DNA from: Chitinophagaceae bacterium
GTDB taxonomy: Bacteria > Bacteroidota > Bacteroidia > Chitinophagales > Chitinophagaceae
Assembly: GCA_003526435.1 (NCBI GenBank)
Contig: DPWF01000114.1
Coordinates: 1-8,369, forward strand
Length of the DNA stretch: 8,369 nt
Direction: 5' to 3'
The first letter of the stretch is position 1, and each line of letters starts with the position of its first letter. The translations under genes and the position numbers were made by a program. Below the pieces are notes generated by a model that searched no databases, had not been told where the DNA came from, and saw nothing but the letters and a program-made list of their open reading frames with translations. Below are positions 1 to 6,309 of the stretch, one piece after another.

Positions 1-373
1 CGGGTTGAACAATAACGGACGACAATGCATCAAAACGATAGTCACCTTCTCCTGTTACACGCAGGGAGCCCATAAATGGCATTTCAGCTACAGATGTCTG
101 AGCCAGTTTTTCTTTGGTCGATTTCACCCATTCATTGAATTGTCCGATAGCCGTTACTTCATCCGAATCGGTTTCATGAGCCAGAAAAAGAAAGAGATTT
201 TTATCGGCCTGAACAGCCTTGGGTTCAAAGCGAATTTCCTGTGTGGGGGCCAATAATGCAGTACCAGCAGCATCAACAACAGCAGACTGCCGATGAATTG
301 TAAAACTACCAATATCCGGCAGCCCGAGCTGTCCGTTTAAAACAAGGTATTTATACAATAATTGCTGTATCAT
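1..373 (-). CDS. HU-CCDC81-like domain protein, 3' part missing
   Basis: An open frame starts at the ATG at 373-371 and runs leftward off the window, giving about 124 residues. Translation begins MIQQLLYKYLVLNGQLGLPD, followed by an IGSF turn near residues 21-24. This is how the tandem HU-CCDC81 domains of Bacteroidota begin: a short helix, then an N-G-x-L-x-L-P-x-I-G-S-F strand pair. A second unit seems to start near residue 70 and includes FMGSLRV, about residues 103-109, as its own G-x-L turn. In this family the two HU-fold domains are often followed by a transmembrane helix and a periplasmic SPOR domain; that part would lie beyond the edge and cannot be checked. The ATG sits 9 nt after the stop of the barrel gene, with no convincing Shine-Dalgarno site, so translational coupling is plausible. 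Its molecular role is not established; the family assignment is by recalled resemblance. Confidence 0.72.
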   Translation of the reverse strand, partial: MIQQLLYKYLVLNGQLGLPDIGSFTIHRQSAVVDAAGTALLAPTQEIRFEPKAVQADKNLFLFLAHETDSDEVTAIGQFNEWVKSTKEKLAQTSVAEMPFMGSLRVTGEGDYRFDALSSVIVQP

Positions 374-375
374 AA

Positions 376-391
376 TTCCGGTTTACCGGAA
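376..391 (-). promoter_or_regulatory. Hairpin spanning the stop codon between barrel and HU genes
   Basis: A perfect 6-bp inverted repeat, TTCCGG/CCGGAA around a 4-nt loop, covers the last sense codons and TAA stop of the barrel gene and ends 2 nt before the ATG of the next gene. On the coding (minus) strand it reads TTCCGGTAAACCGGAA, with the stop codon in the loop. It has no T-run, so it is not a classic terminator. It could influence coupling or re-initiation between the two genes, or be chance. The symmetry is seen; any function is inference. Confidence 0.35.
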
Positions 392-2122
392 CGAATATAC
401 AACTCCGCCCAAAACATTCAATCCCAATACCTCATATTGGTTCCAGCGCTGGTATTTATTGTTGAGTACATTATTCAGTTGCACCCAGAGATTGAGTCTG
501 GGCATTACTGAAAATTCTGCACCCAGGTTCAGATCGGCGGCTGGTTTCAATTTGAAGGTATTTATACTGGTATTGCGGTATTTACTGCCATCCCAGAAGA
601 AAGCATCTGCTTTTAATTGCAGGTCCTTCAAAATTTTCCATTTCAATGAACCAGTCAGTTCAAATGGCAACAAGCCCCATGGCTCATATGATGGCATATT
701 CGAAAAGCGACGGAATGTGGCCCCTGCCAGTAAAGAAAGTTTCTCCTGCAATGTATAACCCAGTTCTCCATGTACCTGTACCACATTCATGGTTGACTCA
801 TATAACACATTGAATGTTTTCCCATCCGTTACCGAATTAGGGAAAACCGGTTGGTTATTCAGTTGTTGAAACGATAGTCTTGCCCGATAAGTTAAATGAT
901 TACCCGCCGATCCTTTAATACCAGCATATTGCTCCATTACCTTTGTGTTCATTAGCATGAGCATTGGTGTATATACCCATGGATTAAAATCGGCGATGCT
1001 GCGGTAACTGTTTTTATTGAAATAACCATGCCAGCCCGCTTCGGCCACCAATGGCGTTTCCGGTACTTTTACTTCGGCTGTAATATTGGGCAGAGTGGCA
1101 TATTTACCATTATCCCAGGATGGCCTGATACCCGCTGATAACCTGAACCCTTTGCTGTTATATTCAACTGATGGACTTACATAAAACAGGTTATTGGTTT
1201 GTTTGTATCTCGTACCGATGCCTAACACTTCGAAATCGGTTTTAGCAATATCGGCAGTGATACCAAGATCAATGGCGAAATGCTCCCCGAACTTTTTCTT
1301 CAGGGGCGCATTGAGTACGGCATTGTATTCTTTGTTCGAATTATTGTCGCTGAAATAATGCAGGCTGATTTTTGGTGCATACGTAATATTAAATGCATTG
1401 GCTTTTTTATTCCTCAGTCCTACTTCTATTCCTGCATGGTTAAACCTTCTTAGCAAGGATTCTTTTTTATAACTGTATACGGATGTATCATACCCATAGA
1501 AATAGCGTGTGGTATTTTTATACCAGGCTTTGGTGGTCCATTCATTGTTGTTATTGGTATTAAATACAGACAATACGCTCAGCCCCAGGTTGGCATATTG
1601 TTGTGCAAACAGGTTACCCTTATTGGTGAGATAGTCTGCCGTAACAATGGTATTACTCTTTACCCCATCACCAAAAGAAAAAGCACCTGCTAAAAGAAAA
1701 CTGTTGAAGTTGCCTAATCCTACTTTCACCGAATGATCATTCTGCCAGTGAAAGCCGGTATCAACGGGCAGGGCCAGCGGACGAATAGGTACTGGCTGAT
1801 AGGAAAAGAAAAGATTCTGAGACGGCACCGTATACGTTACAGACGTTCTGGATGAATCAATAAAAGGAGATGCTGCAGTAAAATTAATCTTTGCTGCATT
1901 TTTCAAAGATGGCTTGAAGGCAGATGTTACCGTTACTACTTTCGGAGATGATGTGTCGCCCAATGCCTCACGGTTGGTTGCAGACTCCGTTTGCTCTTTT
2001 GTGGTTACTGTTTTTTTTGCCGGCGCAGCTTTCTTTGTATTACGTCTGCGTTGTGCATCGGATGATACTACAGACAATAGCAACAGTGCCAATAAAAAGC
2101 CTTTATATGTTTGACGAATCAT
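383..2122 (-). CDS. TonB-receptor-like outer-membrane beta-barrel protein without plug
   Basis: This is a 579-residue exported protein. A signal peptide is clear: basic start, hydrophobic core at about residues 8-19, and likely cleavage after Ala23 (S-D-A before Gln24). A low-complexity basic, Ala/Lys/Thr-rich linker covers about residues 25-50. Residues 61-81 contain V-T-V-T-S-A-F-K-P-S-L-K-N-A-A-K-I, the motif that opens a group of Bacteroidota proteins usually annotated as TonB-dependent receptors. From about residue 130 the sequence is a run of amphipathic strands rich in Tyr, Phe, Asn and Gly, ending in VVYSFR, a typical closing barrel strand. At 579 residues it is shorter than most true receptors, and I see neither a plug domain nor a carboxypeptidase-like N-terminal domain. 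Active TonB-driven import is therefore doubtful; a structural or assembly role in the outer membrane is possible. It starts 10 nt after the TPR gene, without a Shine-Dalgarno site. Confidence 0.8.
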   Translation of the reverse strand: MIRQTYKGFLLALLLLSVVSSDAQRRRNTKKAAPAKKTVTTKEQTESATNREALGDTSSPKVVTVTSAFKPSLKNAAKINFTAASPFIDSSRTSVTYTVPSQNLFFSYQPVPIRPLALPVDTGFHWQNDHSVKVGLGNFNSFLLAGAFSFGDGVKSNTIVTADYLTNKGNLFAQQYANLGLSVLSVFNTNNNNEWTTKAWYKNTTRYFYGYDTSVYSYKKESLLRRFNHAGIEVGLRNKKANAFNITYAPKISLHYFSDNNSNKEYNAVLNAPLKKKFGEHFAIDLGITADIAKTDFEVLGIGTRYKQTNNLFYVSPSVEYNSKGFRLSAGIRPSWDNGKYATLPNITAEVKVPETPLVAEAGWHGYFNKNSYRSIADFNPWVYTPMLMLMNTKVMEQYAGIKGSAGNHLTYRARLSFQQLNNQPVFPNSVTDGKTFNVLYESTMNVVQVHGELGYTLQEKLSLLAGATFRRFSNMPSYEPWGLLPFELTGSLKWKILKDLQLKADAFFWDGSKYRNTSINTFKLKPAADLNLGAEFSVMPRLNLWVQLNNVLNNKYQRWNQYEVLGLNVLGGVVYSFR

Positions 2123-2132
2123 GTATGCTGAT

Positions 2133-5100
2133 TTATTCTTGTTCTACCTTATTTGTTTTATTCTTCTCTGCCAGTACCAGTGCCAGTTTCTGTTCTGCCT
2201 CTTTTTTCAACTCTTCAAGGGTACCATTGTCTACAATACTTTTGAAGGTGGCTTCTGCATTAAACAAATCCTTTTGTTTGAAGTAGATATCACCGAGTAA
2301 CAGGTAACTTTTGGTGACCCAATATTCATAGGACCCTGATTTCTTAATCACATCAAATGCAGATTTCTCCGCCTCGGTCAGTTTATCCTGCTGAAAAAGG
2401 ATTTCAGCAATACGGTATTGCGATTCGGCGCCATATTCCGATTTACCCGTTGCCATCACCTGTTTATAAGCGGCAATAGCCTGGTCGGGTTCTTTATTCA
2501 ATTGATGATTTTTAGCCACCACCAGACTCGCCATCATTTTATCATCGGTGGCAATACCCGACTCCTTCAGGAGTTCCTGTGCATTGGGTGCCGCTTCTGC
2601 CCATTTCTGTGCCCTGAACTGACAACGCAATAACCCTCGCATGGCTTCCAGTTTATTCTCCTGTTGGGTGGCAATAGGTTTTAACTGGGTGAAATATTTT
2701 TCAGCCTGCTCATAATCTTTTACTTCGAAATAATAGATCCTCGCCGCCTGTAATACACTTCTTTCTGCAAATGTGCTTACCCCCTTCCCTGCCACTGCTA
2801 CATAAAAGGGCAATGCTTCTTTCAAAGCTTTTTCTGTGACAAAAATTTCTGCTGTAAAATAATTGGCCTCTATCTGGTAACGTCCGTCAGGGAACTTGGA
2901 GAGATAATCCTTGAATCCATTTTTAGACCCTGTCCAGTCTTTTACATCATACCTTAACATGGCAGATTTAAAGGTCAGTGAGTCTTCTTCATTATAAGTA
3001 ACCGGACGACCATTGGCCCTCATAAATGCGGCAAACTCTCCGGGTTGCTGACGCTCTACAAATAAATTACGGATATACTCAATAGCATCATTGGTTTCCG
3101 GTGCATTGGGATAAGTAGATACCAGGGTCTTAAACTGTGTAAGGGATTCTTCGTTTTTATCGAGATTAAAATAAGCAATTCCTGTTTTCAGGTATGCCTC
3201 CGGTTTTAAGGATGCAGCTTTATTGCTTTTAATCAGTTTATTCAATGGTACCAATGCCGCCTCATAATTTTCATCTGCTATATATGTATTGGCAATTTCC
3301 AGTGCGGCATCGGAGGTAAAAGGAGAAGCAGGATATCTGGTATCGATACTCTGTAATAATTTCAGCTTCTCTGTATTCTGGTTCATAGCACCCGCAATAA
3401 TGGCTTTCTGAAACAGTGCATAATCGGCTCCATCCATTTGCAGCGCCATTACCTGGTCATATATTCTTAAAGCCTGTTTGTAATCTTTGTTCATAAAATA
3501 ACAATCGGCGGAACGCAGGTAAGCATCTTTTTCAATGGTTGATGAAGTTGAACCCACATTTTTGGCAATGGCCTCAAACTGTTCTTTTGCTGCCGGGTAG
3601 TTCTCTGTTTTTAATAAAGCATAACCCAGGTTATATCTTGCATTCATCGTGTTCACTTCTCCGTTGGCCATAGGATTTTTGAGGTACTCTGTGAAATAAG
3701 CTATGGCTGATTCATTGTTACCATTGCGATAAGCAATCTCCCCTTTCCAGAAACGGGCCAATGACAGTAATGTATTGTTATAGGGCACTTCCAGCAAACG
3801 GCTCAGCAAAGGATCGGCCTGTGTAATTTGCTGGTCGTTAATCAATTCTACTGAACGTCCATAGAGTAAACGCGGGTATATCTTCATGGCATTTTCACTT
3901 CTCACCGGCAAACTTTCGTACAATGCCAGTCCGTCTTTATAATTACTCGTATTGGCCAGCGTACTTACCAGCAACTCTCTTGCCTCCTGTAACATGGTTG
4001 ATGCCGGATAAGCAGCAGTGAATGCCTGAAAGCCTTTTAATGCAGCATCCATATAGCCTAACTCATAAGATAGTTTGGCATAATTGAACGACGATACTTC
4101 TTTCTGCAATGCATTACTGTTGTTTGCCGCACAAAACTGGAATGCATTTCTGGCATTTACCTTATCATTGGTTTTGTGGTAGGCATCTGCAAGCAGGTAC
4201 ATACTGTTCTGCGCCAGTGAATCTTCTCCACCTCCCAGTTGTTTGAATCCGTCAATAGCTCTGGACCAGTTTTTGGCTTCGTAGTAACAGTATGATAACT
4301 CATACAAATCCTCACGTCTTACTTTCTGGTTACCCGCTACATATTTTTCGAGGTATGGAAGTGCTTTTGGATATTGTCTTTTTTCAAACCAGATATGTCC
4401 AACAAGTTGACGCAACTGAAGATCATAATATTGTCCGCCTTTATTCAATGCAGCTTCTCCATACTCCAGTGCCCTGTCTCTTTCGCCATTGAAATAATAG
4501 ATTTCAGCGAGATAGAACGGAACCACATTCTGGTAGTCGGGTGATTTTTCTGCCACCTGGAAACTGGCAATGGCTTCACTGTATTTTTTTTCATTGAAAG
4601 CGATAAAGCCGTAGTAATAATTCGCGTCAATATAATTGGGATCTTCTGGTATCTGGCGAATGGCATTAAAGAGTGGCTTTGCTTTATCGAACTGCGTCAT
4701 GGTAAAATAACCATATGCCTGGTGAAACTTCATATCGGCAATCTCACGGTTACTGAGGTTGGCGATATTGGTTTTCTCATAACTGGCCACTGCTTCGGGC
4801 AGCATTTTTCTGCGGTAATAATATTCCCCGAGATGAAAGCGCATCATCTGTACATGCGGCACATCATATTCTGTCTCTGTAAAATCAACCGCCATGGGTG
4901 CGGCAGTTGAATCATTGATTTTTAATCCACAAAGAATATAATAGTACTTCGATTCTAACTGTACGGCCAATGTGAGATTGCTGTTGGGTGCACCATTGCT
5001 GTAAATTTTTTTGAACACCGGATAGGCAAGCCCATACTGGTCGTTCTGAAACAATTCTTTTGCCTGCTTGAACTCGGCATCAGGGTCTTGTTGTATTTGT

Positions 5101-5174
5101 GTGATCTGTGCATATGAGTTTGATTGAATCGCCAGACCTGCGATAACCAGACTTATGGATAGGAATCTGTTCAT
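2133..5174 (-). CDS. Large periplasmic tetratricopeptide-repeat protein
   Basis: Taken from the ATG at 5174-5172 this is a 1013-residue protein. The frame stays open eight codons further up to a TTG at 5198, but the ATG places a good signal peptide right at the N-terminus (MNRF, hydrophobic core, S-Y-A before Gln23), so I prefer it. No lipobox Cys is present, so a soluble periplasmic protein is expected. Almost all of the mature chain is helix-pair repeats of about 33-37 residues; by eye there are about 26 TPR or TPR-like units, for example those around ANYYYGFIAFNEKKYSEAI and AYLKTGIAYFNLDKNEESL. The C-terminus is a charged, Lys/Glu-rich helix. TPR arrays are protein-binding scaffolds; no catalytic domain is visible. 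As the first gene of the operon it probably works with the outer-membrane barrel encoded next. Its units resemble those of BamD/YbgF-type proteins, but the length and architecture differ, so I give no gene name. Confidence 0.85.
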   Translation of the reverse strand: MNRFLSISLVIAGLAIQSNSYAQITQIQQDPDAEFKQAKELFQNDQYGLAYPVFKKIYSNGAPNSNLTLAVQLESKYYYILCGLKINDSTAAPMAVDFTETEYDVPHVQMMRFHLGEYYYRRKMLPEAVASYEKTNIANLSNREIADMKFHQAYGYFTMTQFDKAKPLFNAIRQIPEDPNYIDANYYYGFIAFNEKKYSEAIASFQVAEKSPDYQNVVPFYLAEIYYFNGERDRALEYGEAALNKGGQYYDLQLRQLVGHIWFEKRQYPKALPYLEKYVAGNQKVRREDLYELSYCYYEAKNWSRAIDGFKQLGGGEDSLAQNSMYLLADAYHKTNDKVNARNAFQFCAANNSNALQKEVSSFNYAKLSYELGYMDAALKGFQAFTAAYPASTMLQEARELLVSTLANTSNYKDGLALYESLPVRSENAMKIYPRLLYGRSVELINDQQITQADPLLSRLLEVPYNNTLLSLARFWKGEIAYRNGNNESAIAYFTEYLKNPMANGEVNTMNARYNLGYALLKTENYPAAKEQFEAIAKNVGSTSSTIEKDAYLRSADCYFMNKDYKQALRIYDQVMALQMDGADYALFQKAIIAGAMNQNTEKLKLLQSIDTRYPASPFTSDAALEIANTYIADENYEAALVPLNKLIKSNKAASLKPEAYLKTGIAYFNLDKNEESLTQFKTLVSTYPNAPETNDAIEYIRNLFVERQQPGEFAAFMRANGRPVTYNEEDSLTFKSAMLRYDVKDWTGSKNGFKDYLSKFPDGRYQIEANYFTAEIFVTEKALKEALPFYVAVAGKGVSTFAERSVLQAARIYYFEVKDYEQAEKYFTQLKPIATQQENKLEAMRGLLRCQFRAQKWAEAAPNAQELLKESGIATDDKMMASLVVAKNHQLNKEPDQAIAAYKQVMATGKSEYGAESQYRIAEILFQQDKLTEAEKSAFDVIKKSGSYEYWVTKSYLLLGDIYFKQKDLFNAEATFKSIVDNGTLEELKKEAEQKLALVLAEKNKTNKVEQE

Positions 5175-5240
5175 AGATTGCGGACTGCTTAATGACAAAG
5201 ATTTCTGTTTCTTTCTTAATGAAAAGCGAAAAACCTGTTT

Positions 5241-5270
5241 TAAAGGTAGTATTAGCGTTTTGTAAGCAAA
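5241..5270 (-). promoter_or_regulatory. Candidate Bacteroidota promoter for the TPR-barrel-HU operon
   Basis: On the minus strand there is a TTTG (complement of 5267-5270), an 18-bp spacer, then TACCTTTA (complement of 5241-5248). This resembles the Bacteroidota -33 TTTG and -7 TAnnTTTG elements with one mismatch in the last base and a slightly short spacer. It would give a leader of roughly 60 nt before the ATG at 5174. This is a consensus match by eye and weaker than the divergent one. Confidence 0.35.
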
Positions 5271-5283
5271 GGCTTAACAGCTA

Positions 5284-5316
5284 TTTGTGGAAAAACAGAT
5301 CAAGGACGTAAGTTTG
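5284..5316 (+). promoter_or_regulatory. Bacteroidota sigma-type promoter for the thioesterase gene
   Basis: TTTG at 5284-5287 is followed after 21 bp by TAAGTTTG at 5309-5316, an exact match to the Bacteroidota -7 consensus TAnnTTTG at accepted spacing from a -33 TTTG. Transcription would begin near 5320, leaving a leader of only about 16 nt before the ATG at 5336. That leader contains AGGA at 5327-5330, five bases before the start codon, a weak Shine-Dalgarno-like site. The sequence match is direct; use as a promoter is inferred. Confidence 0.6.
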
Positions 5317-5335
5317 TCAACAAATCAGGATAACT

Positions 5336-5761
5336 ATGTACGCCCACAGCACAACGTTGAGAATACGATATGCAGAAACGGATCAGATGGATATTGTGTA
5401 TTATGGTAACTATGCCCAGTTCTTTGAAGTAGGCAGGGCAGAATGGATCCGTGAACTCGGTTTTACTTATAAGAAGATGGAAGAAATGGGCATTCGTATG
5501 CCCGTTGTAGAAATGGAAGCTCGGTTTTTAAGACCCGCACATTACGATGATCTAATTACCATCAAAACCATATTAAAAGAACTACCTGCCGATCACAGCA
5601 TCAGTTTTTATCATGAAGTATATAACGAGCAAAACAAATTACTTACTACCGGTAAAGTAACACTGTACTTCATCGATAGTCATACCAACAAAAGAGCTCA
5701 GATGCCGGAGGCATTGCGCGAAAAACTCCAGCCTTTTTTCCAGGATCAGAGCCTGCTGTAA
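5336..5761 (+). CDS. Acyl-CoA thioesterase, 4HBT hotdog family (YbgC/FadM-like)
   Basis: This 141-residue protein has the usual length of single-domain 4-hydroxybenzoyl-CoA-thioesterase-like hotdog enzymes. Residues 9-37 carry the family signature: R-I-R-Y-A-E-T-D16, then V-Y-Y-G-N-Y near 21-26 and the following helix with F-F-E-V-G-R-A-E-W. Asp16 aligns with the catalytic Asp of Pseudomonas 4-hydroxybenzoyl-CoA thioesterase. Position 19 is Asp where most relatives have Gly, a small oddity next to the active-site loop. The second half holds the strands R-F-L-R-P-A-H-Y-D-D-L and L-T-T-G-K-V-T-L-Y-F-I-D, typical of the fold. The enzyme is expected to hydrolyse acyl-CoA thioesters in the cytoplasm; chain-length preference cannot be read from sequence. 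It is transcribed alone from a strong candidate promoter and overlaps the convergent membrane-protein gene by 16 nt. Confidence 0.92.
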   Translation: MYAHSTTLRIRYAETDQMDIVYYGNYAQFFEVGRAEWIRELGFTYKKMEEMGIRMPVVEMEARFLRPAHYDDLITIKTILKELPADHSISFYHEVYNEQNKLLTTGKVTLYFIDSHTNKRAQMPEALREKLQPFFQDQSLL

Positions 5762-6174
5762 TCGGGGCGCCAGTTTTGTATAGCAGCTTTGATGTCTTTG
5801 TTACCCATGTTTTCCTTGGCTGCTTTTTCGGCTAATGCGGGCAATTCTTCATCAGATGCAAAACGAAGGGCAATGATCTGCCTCAGTCTTAAGGCTTGTG
5901 GTAAAGGTTTTCCTGTGAGTATAAAATGTCGAAACTGTTCTTCTGCCCTGATAGCTCTGTCCTGCGCCTTGAGCGCAAATGCTCGCACATACCAATAGAT
6001 AAAACCAAGTACAATACTGATAAGACAGATAAGCGAGGCTGAATACAGGTTGTCATCAGCAGCATCTGCCATGTTGATAAAAGCACCAATCAACAAACAA
6101 AGAAGAGCTGGTGCCACAAAAAAATGCCATACAGGTACATAACGTGTATGGTTACTTAGGTTTTGTTCTTTCAT
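5746..6174 (-). CDS. Two-helix inner-membrane protein, DUF6526-like
   Basis: This is a 142-residue protein with two hydrophobic segments, about residues 13-33 and 44-63, joined by a short acidic, Asp-containing loop. After the second helix comes a charged cytoplasmic-looking tail with A-L-K-A-Q-D-R-A-I-R-A-E-E-Q-F-R-H-F near 67-84, a central L-R-Q-I-I-A-L-R-F-A-S-D-E-E-L-P-A-L and a final I-Q-N-W-R-P-D. The N-terminal K-E-Q-N-x-x-N-H-T-R-Y-V-P and these tail motifs match what I recall of DUF6526, a small family of unknown function common in Bacteroidota. No enzymatic motif is visible. It starts at the ATG at 6174-6172, 14 nt after a strong hairpin in its own leader. Its 3' end overlaps the thioesterase gene tail to tail. 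The gene upstream, dacB, is 135 bp away with hairpins between, so co-transcription is uncertain. Confidence 0.78.
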   Translation of the reverse strand: MKEQNLSNHTRYVPVWHFFVAPALLCLLIGAFINMADAADDNLYSASLICLISIVLGFIYWYVRAFALKAQDRAIRAEEQFRHFILTGKPLPQALRLRQIIALRFASDEELPALAEKAAKENMGNKDIKAAIQNWRPDYSRL

Positions 6175-6188
6175 AATTTTTATTTTCT

Positions 6189-6208
6189 CCCCGGATTAAA
6201 ATCCGGGG
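6189..6208. repeat. Palindromic repeat, copy 1
   Basis: CCCCGGAT and ATCCGGGG form a perfect 8-bp stem around a TAAA loop (TTTA on the other strand). The 18 bases at 6193-6210, GGATTAAAATCCGGGGCA, recur exactly at 6278-6295. In the leftward transcript this hairpin lies in the leader of the DUF6526-like gene and its 3' arm contains the GGGG of a possible GGGGAG ribosome-binding sequence. It may be a REP-like extragenic element. Confidence 0.7.
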
Positions 6209-6223
6209 CAGGGTTAAGTCAGA

Positions 6224-6247
6224 GATGTTTTGGTTATTTAAAACATC
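6224..6247. repeat. Inverted repeat between the two palindromes
   Basis: GATGTTTT at 6224-6231 is the exact reverse complement of AAAACATC at 6240-6247, with an 8-nt loop. It sits between the two related palindromes in the dacB/DUF6526 spacer. The stem is AT-rich and modest, and could be an operator-like dyad or part of a larger folded unit; no function can be assigned. Confidence 0.45.
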
Positions 6248-6263
6248 ATCATTTTTACATTCA

Positions 6264-6303
6264 AATCACCTTGCCCTGGATTAAAATCCGGGGCAAGGTG
6301 ATT
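6264..6303 (-). terminator. Long hairpin just after dacB (palindromic repeat, copy 2)
   Basis: Two 18-base arms, AATCACCTTGCCCTGGAT at 6264-6281 and its near-perfect complement at 6286-6303, flank a TAAA loop. Only one pair is imperfect: U-G in a rightward transcript, C-A in a leftward one. It starts 6 nt after the dacB stop, where a terminator or a 3'-end stabilising structure would be expected, but there is no T-run next to it in the leftward direction. Its core, 6278-6295, is identical to copy 1. The structure is clear; its use as a terminator is inferred. Confidence 0.55.
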
Positions 6304-6309
6304 ACAGGA

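Noticed and set aside
5..256. Open frame of 83 codons on the plus strand
   Set aside because: It lies antisense inside the HU-CCDC81-like gene, has low-complexity composition and no recognisable family.
459..758. Plus-strand open frame of 99 codons
   Set aside because: Fully antisense to the beta-barrel gene, with no domain or start signal.
1914..2286. Two overlapping plus-strand open frames of 66 and 120 codons with hydrophobic stretches
   Set aside because: They are antisense to the signal-peptide and linker codons of the barrel gene and the end of the TPR gene; the apparent hydrophobicity comes from the complement of those codons.
4445..4666. Minus-strand open frame of 73 codons in another frame of the TPR gene
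   Set aside because: The main TPR frame is continuous across it with clear repeats, so this is a shadow.
2133..5174. Assignment of the TPR protein as BamD, YbgF or a gliding/secretion protein such as SprE/PorW
   Set aside because: The repeats are TPR-like, but the length, absence of a lipobox Cys and gene context do not establish any of these.
6189..6303. CRISPR array
   Set aside because: Only two repeat copies, each self-palindromic, with no regular repeat-spacer pattern and no cas genes.
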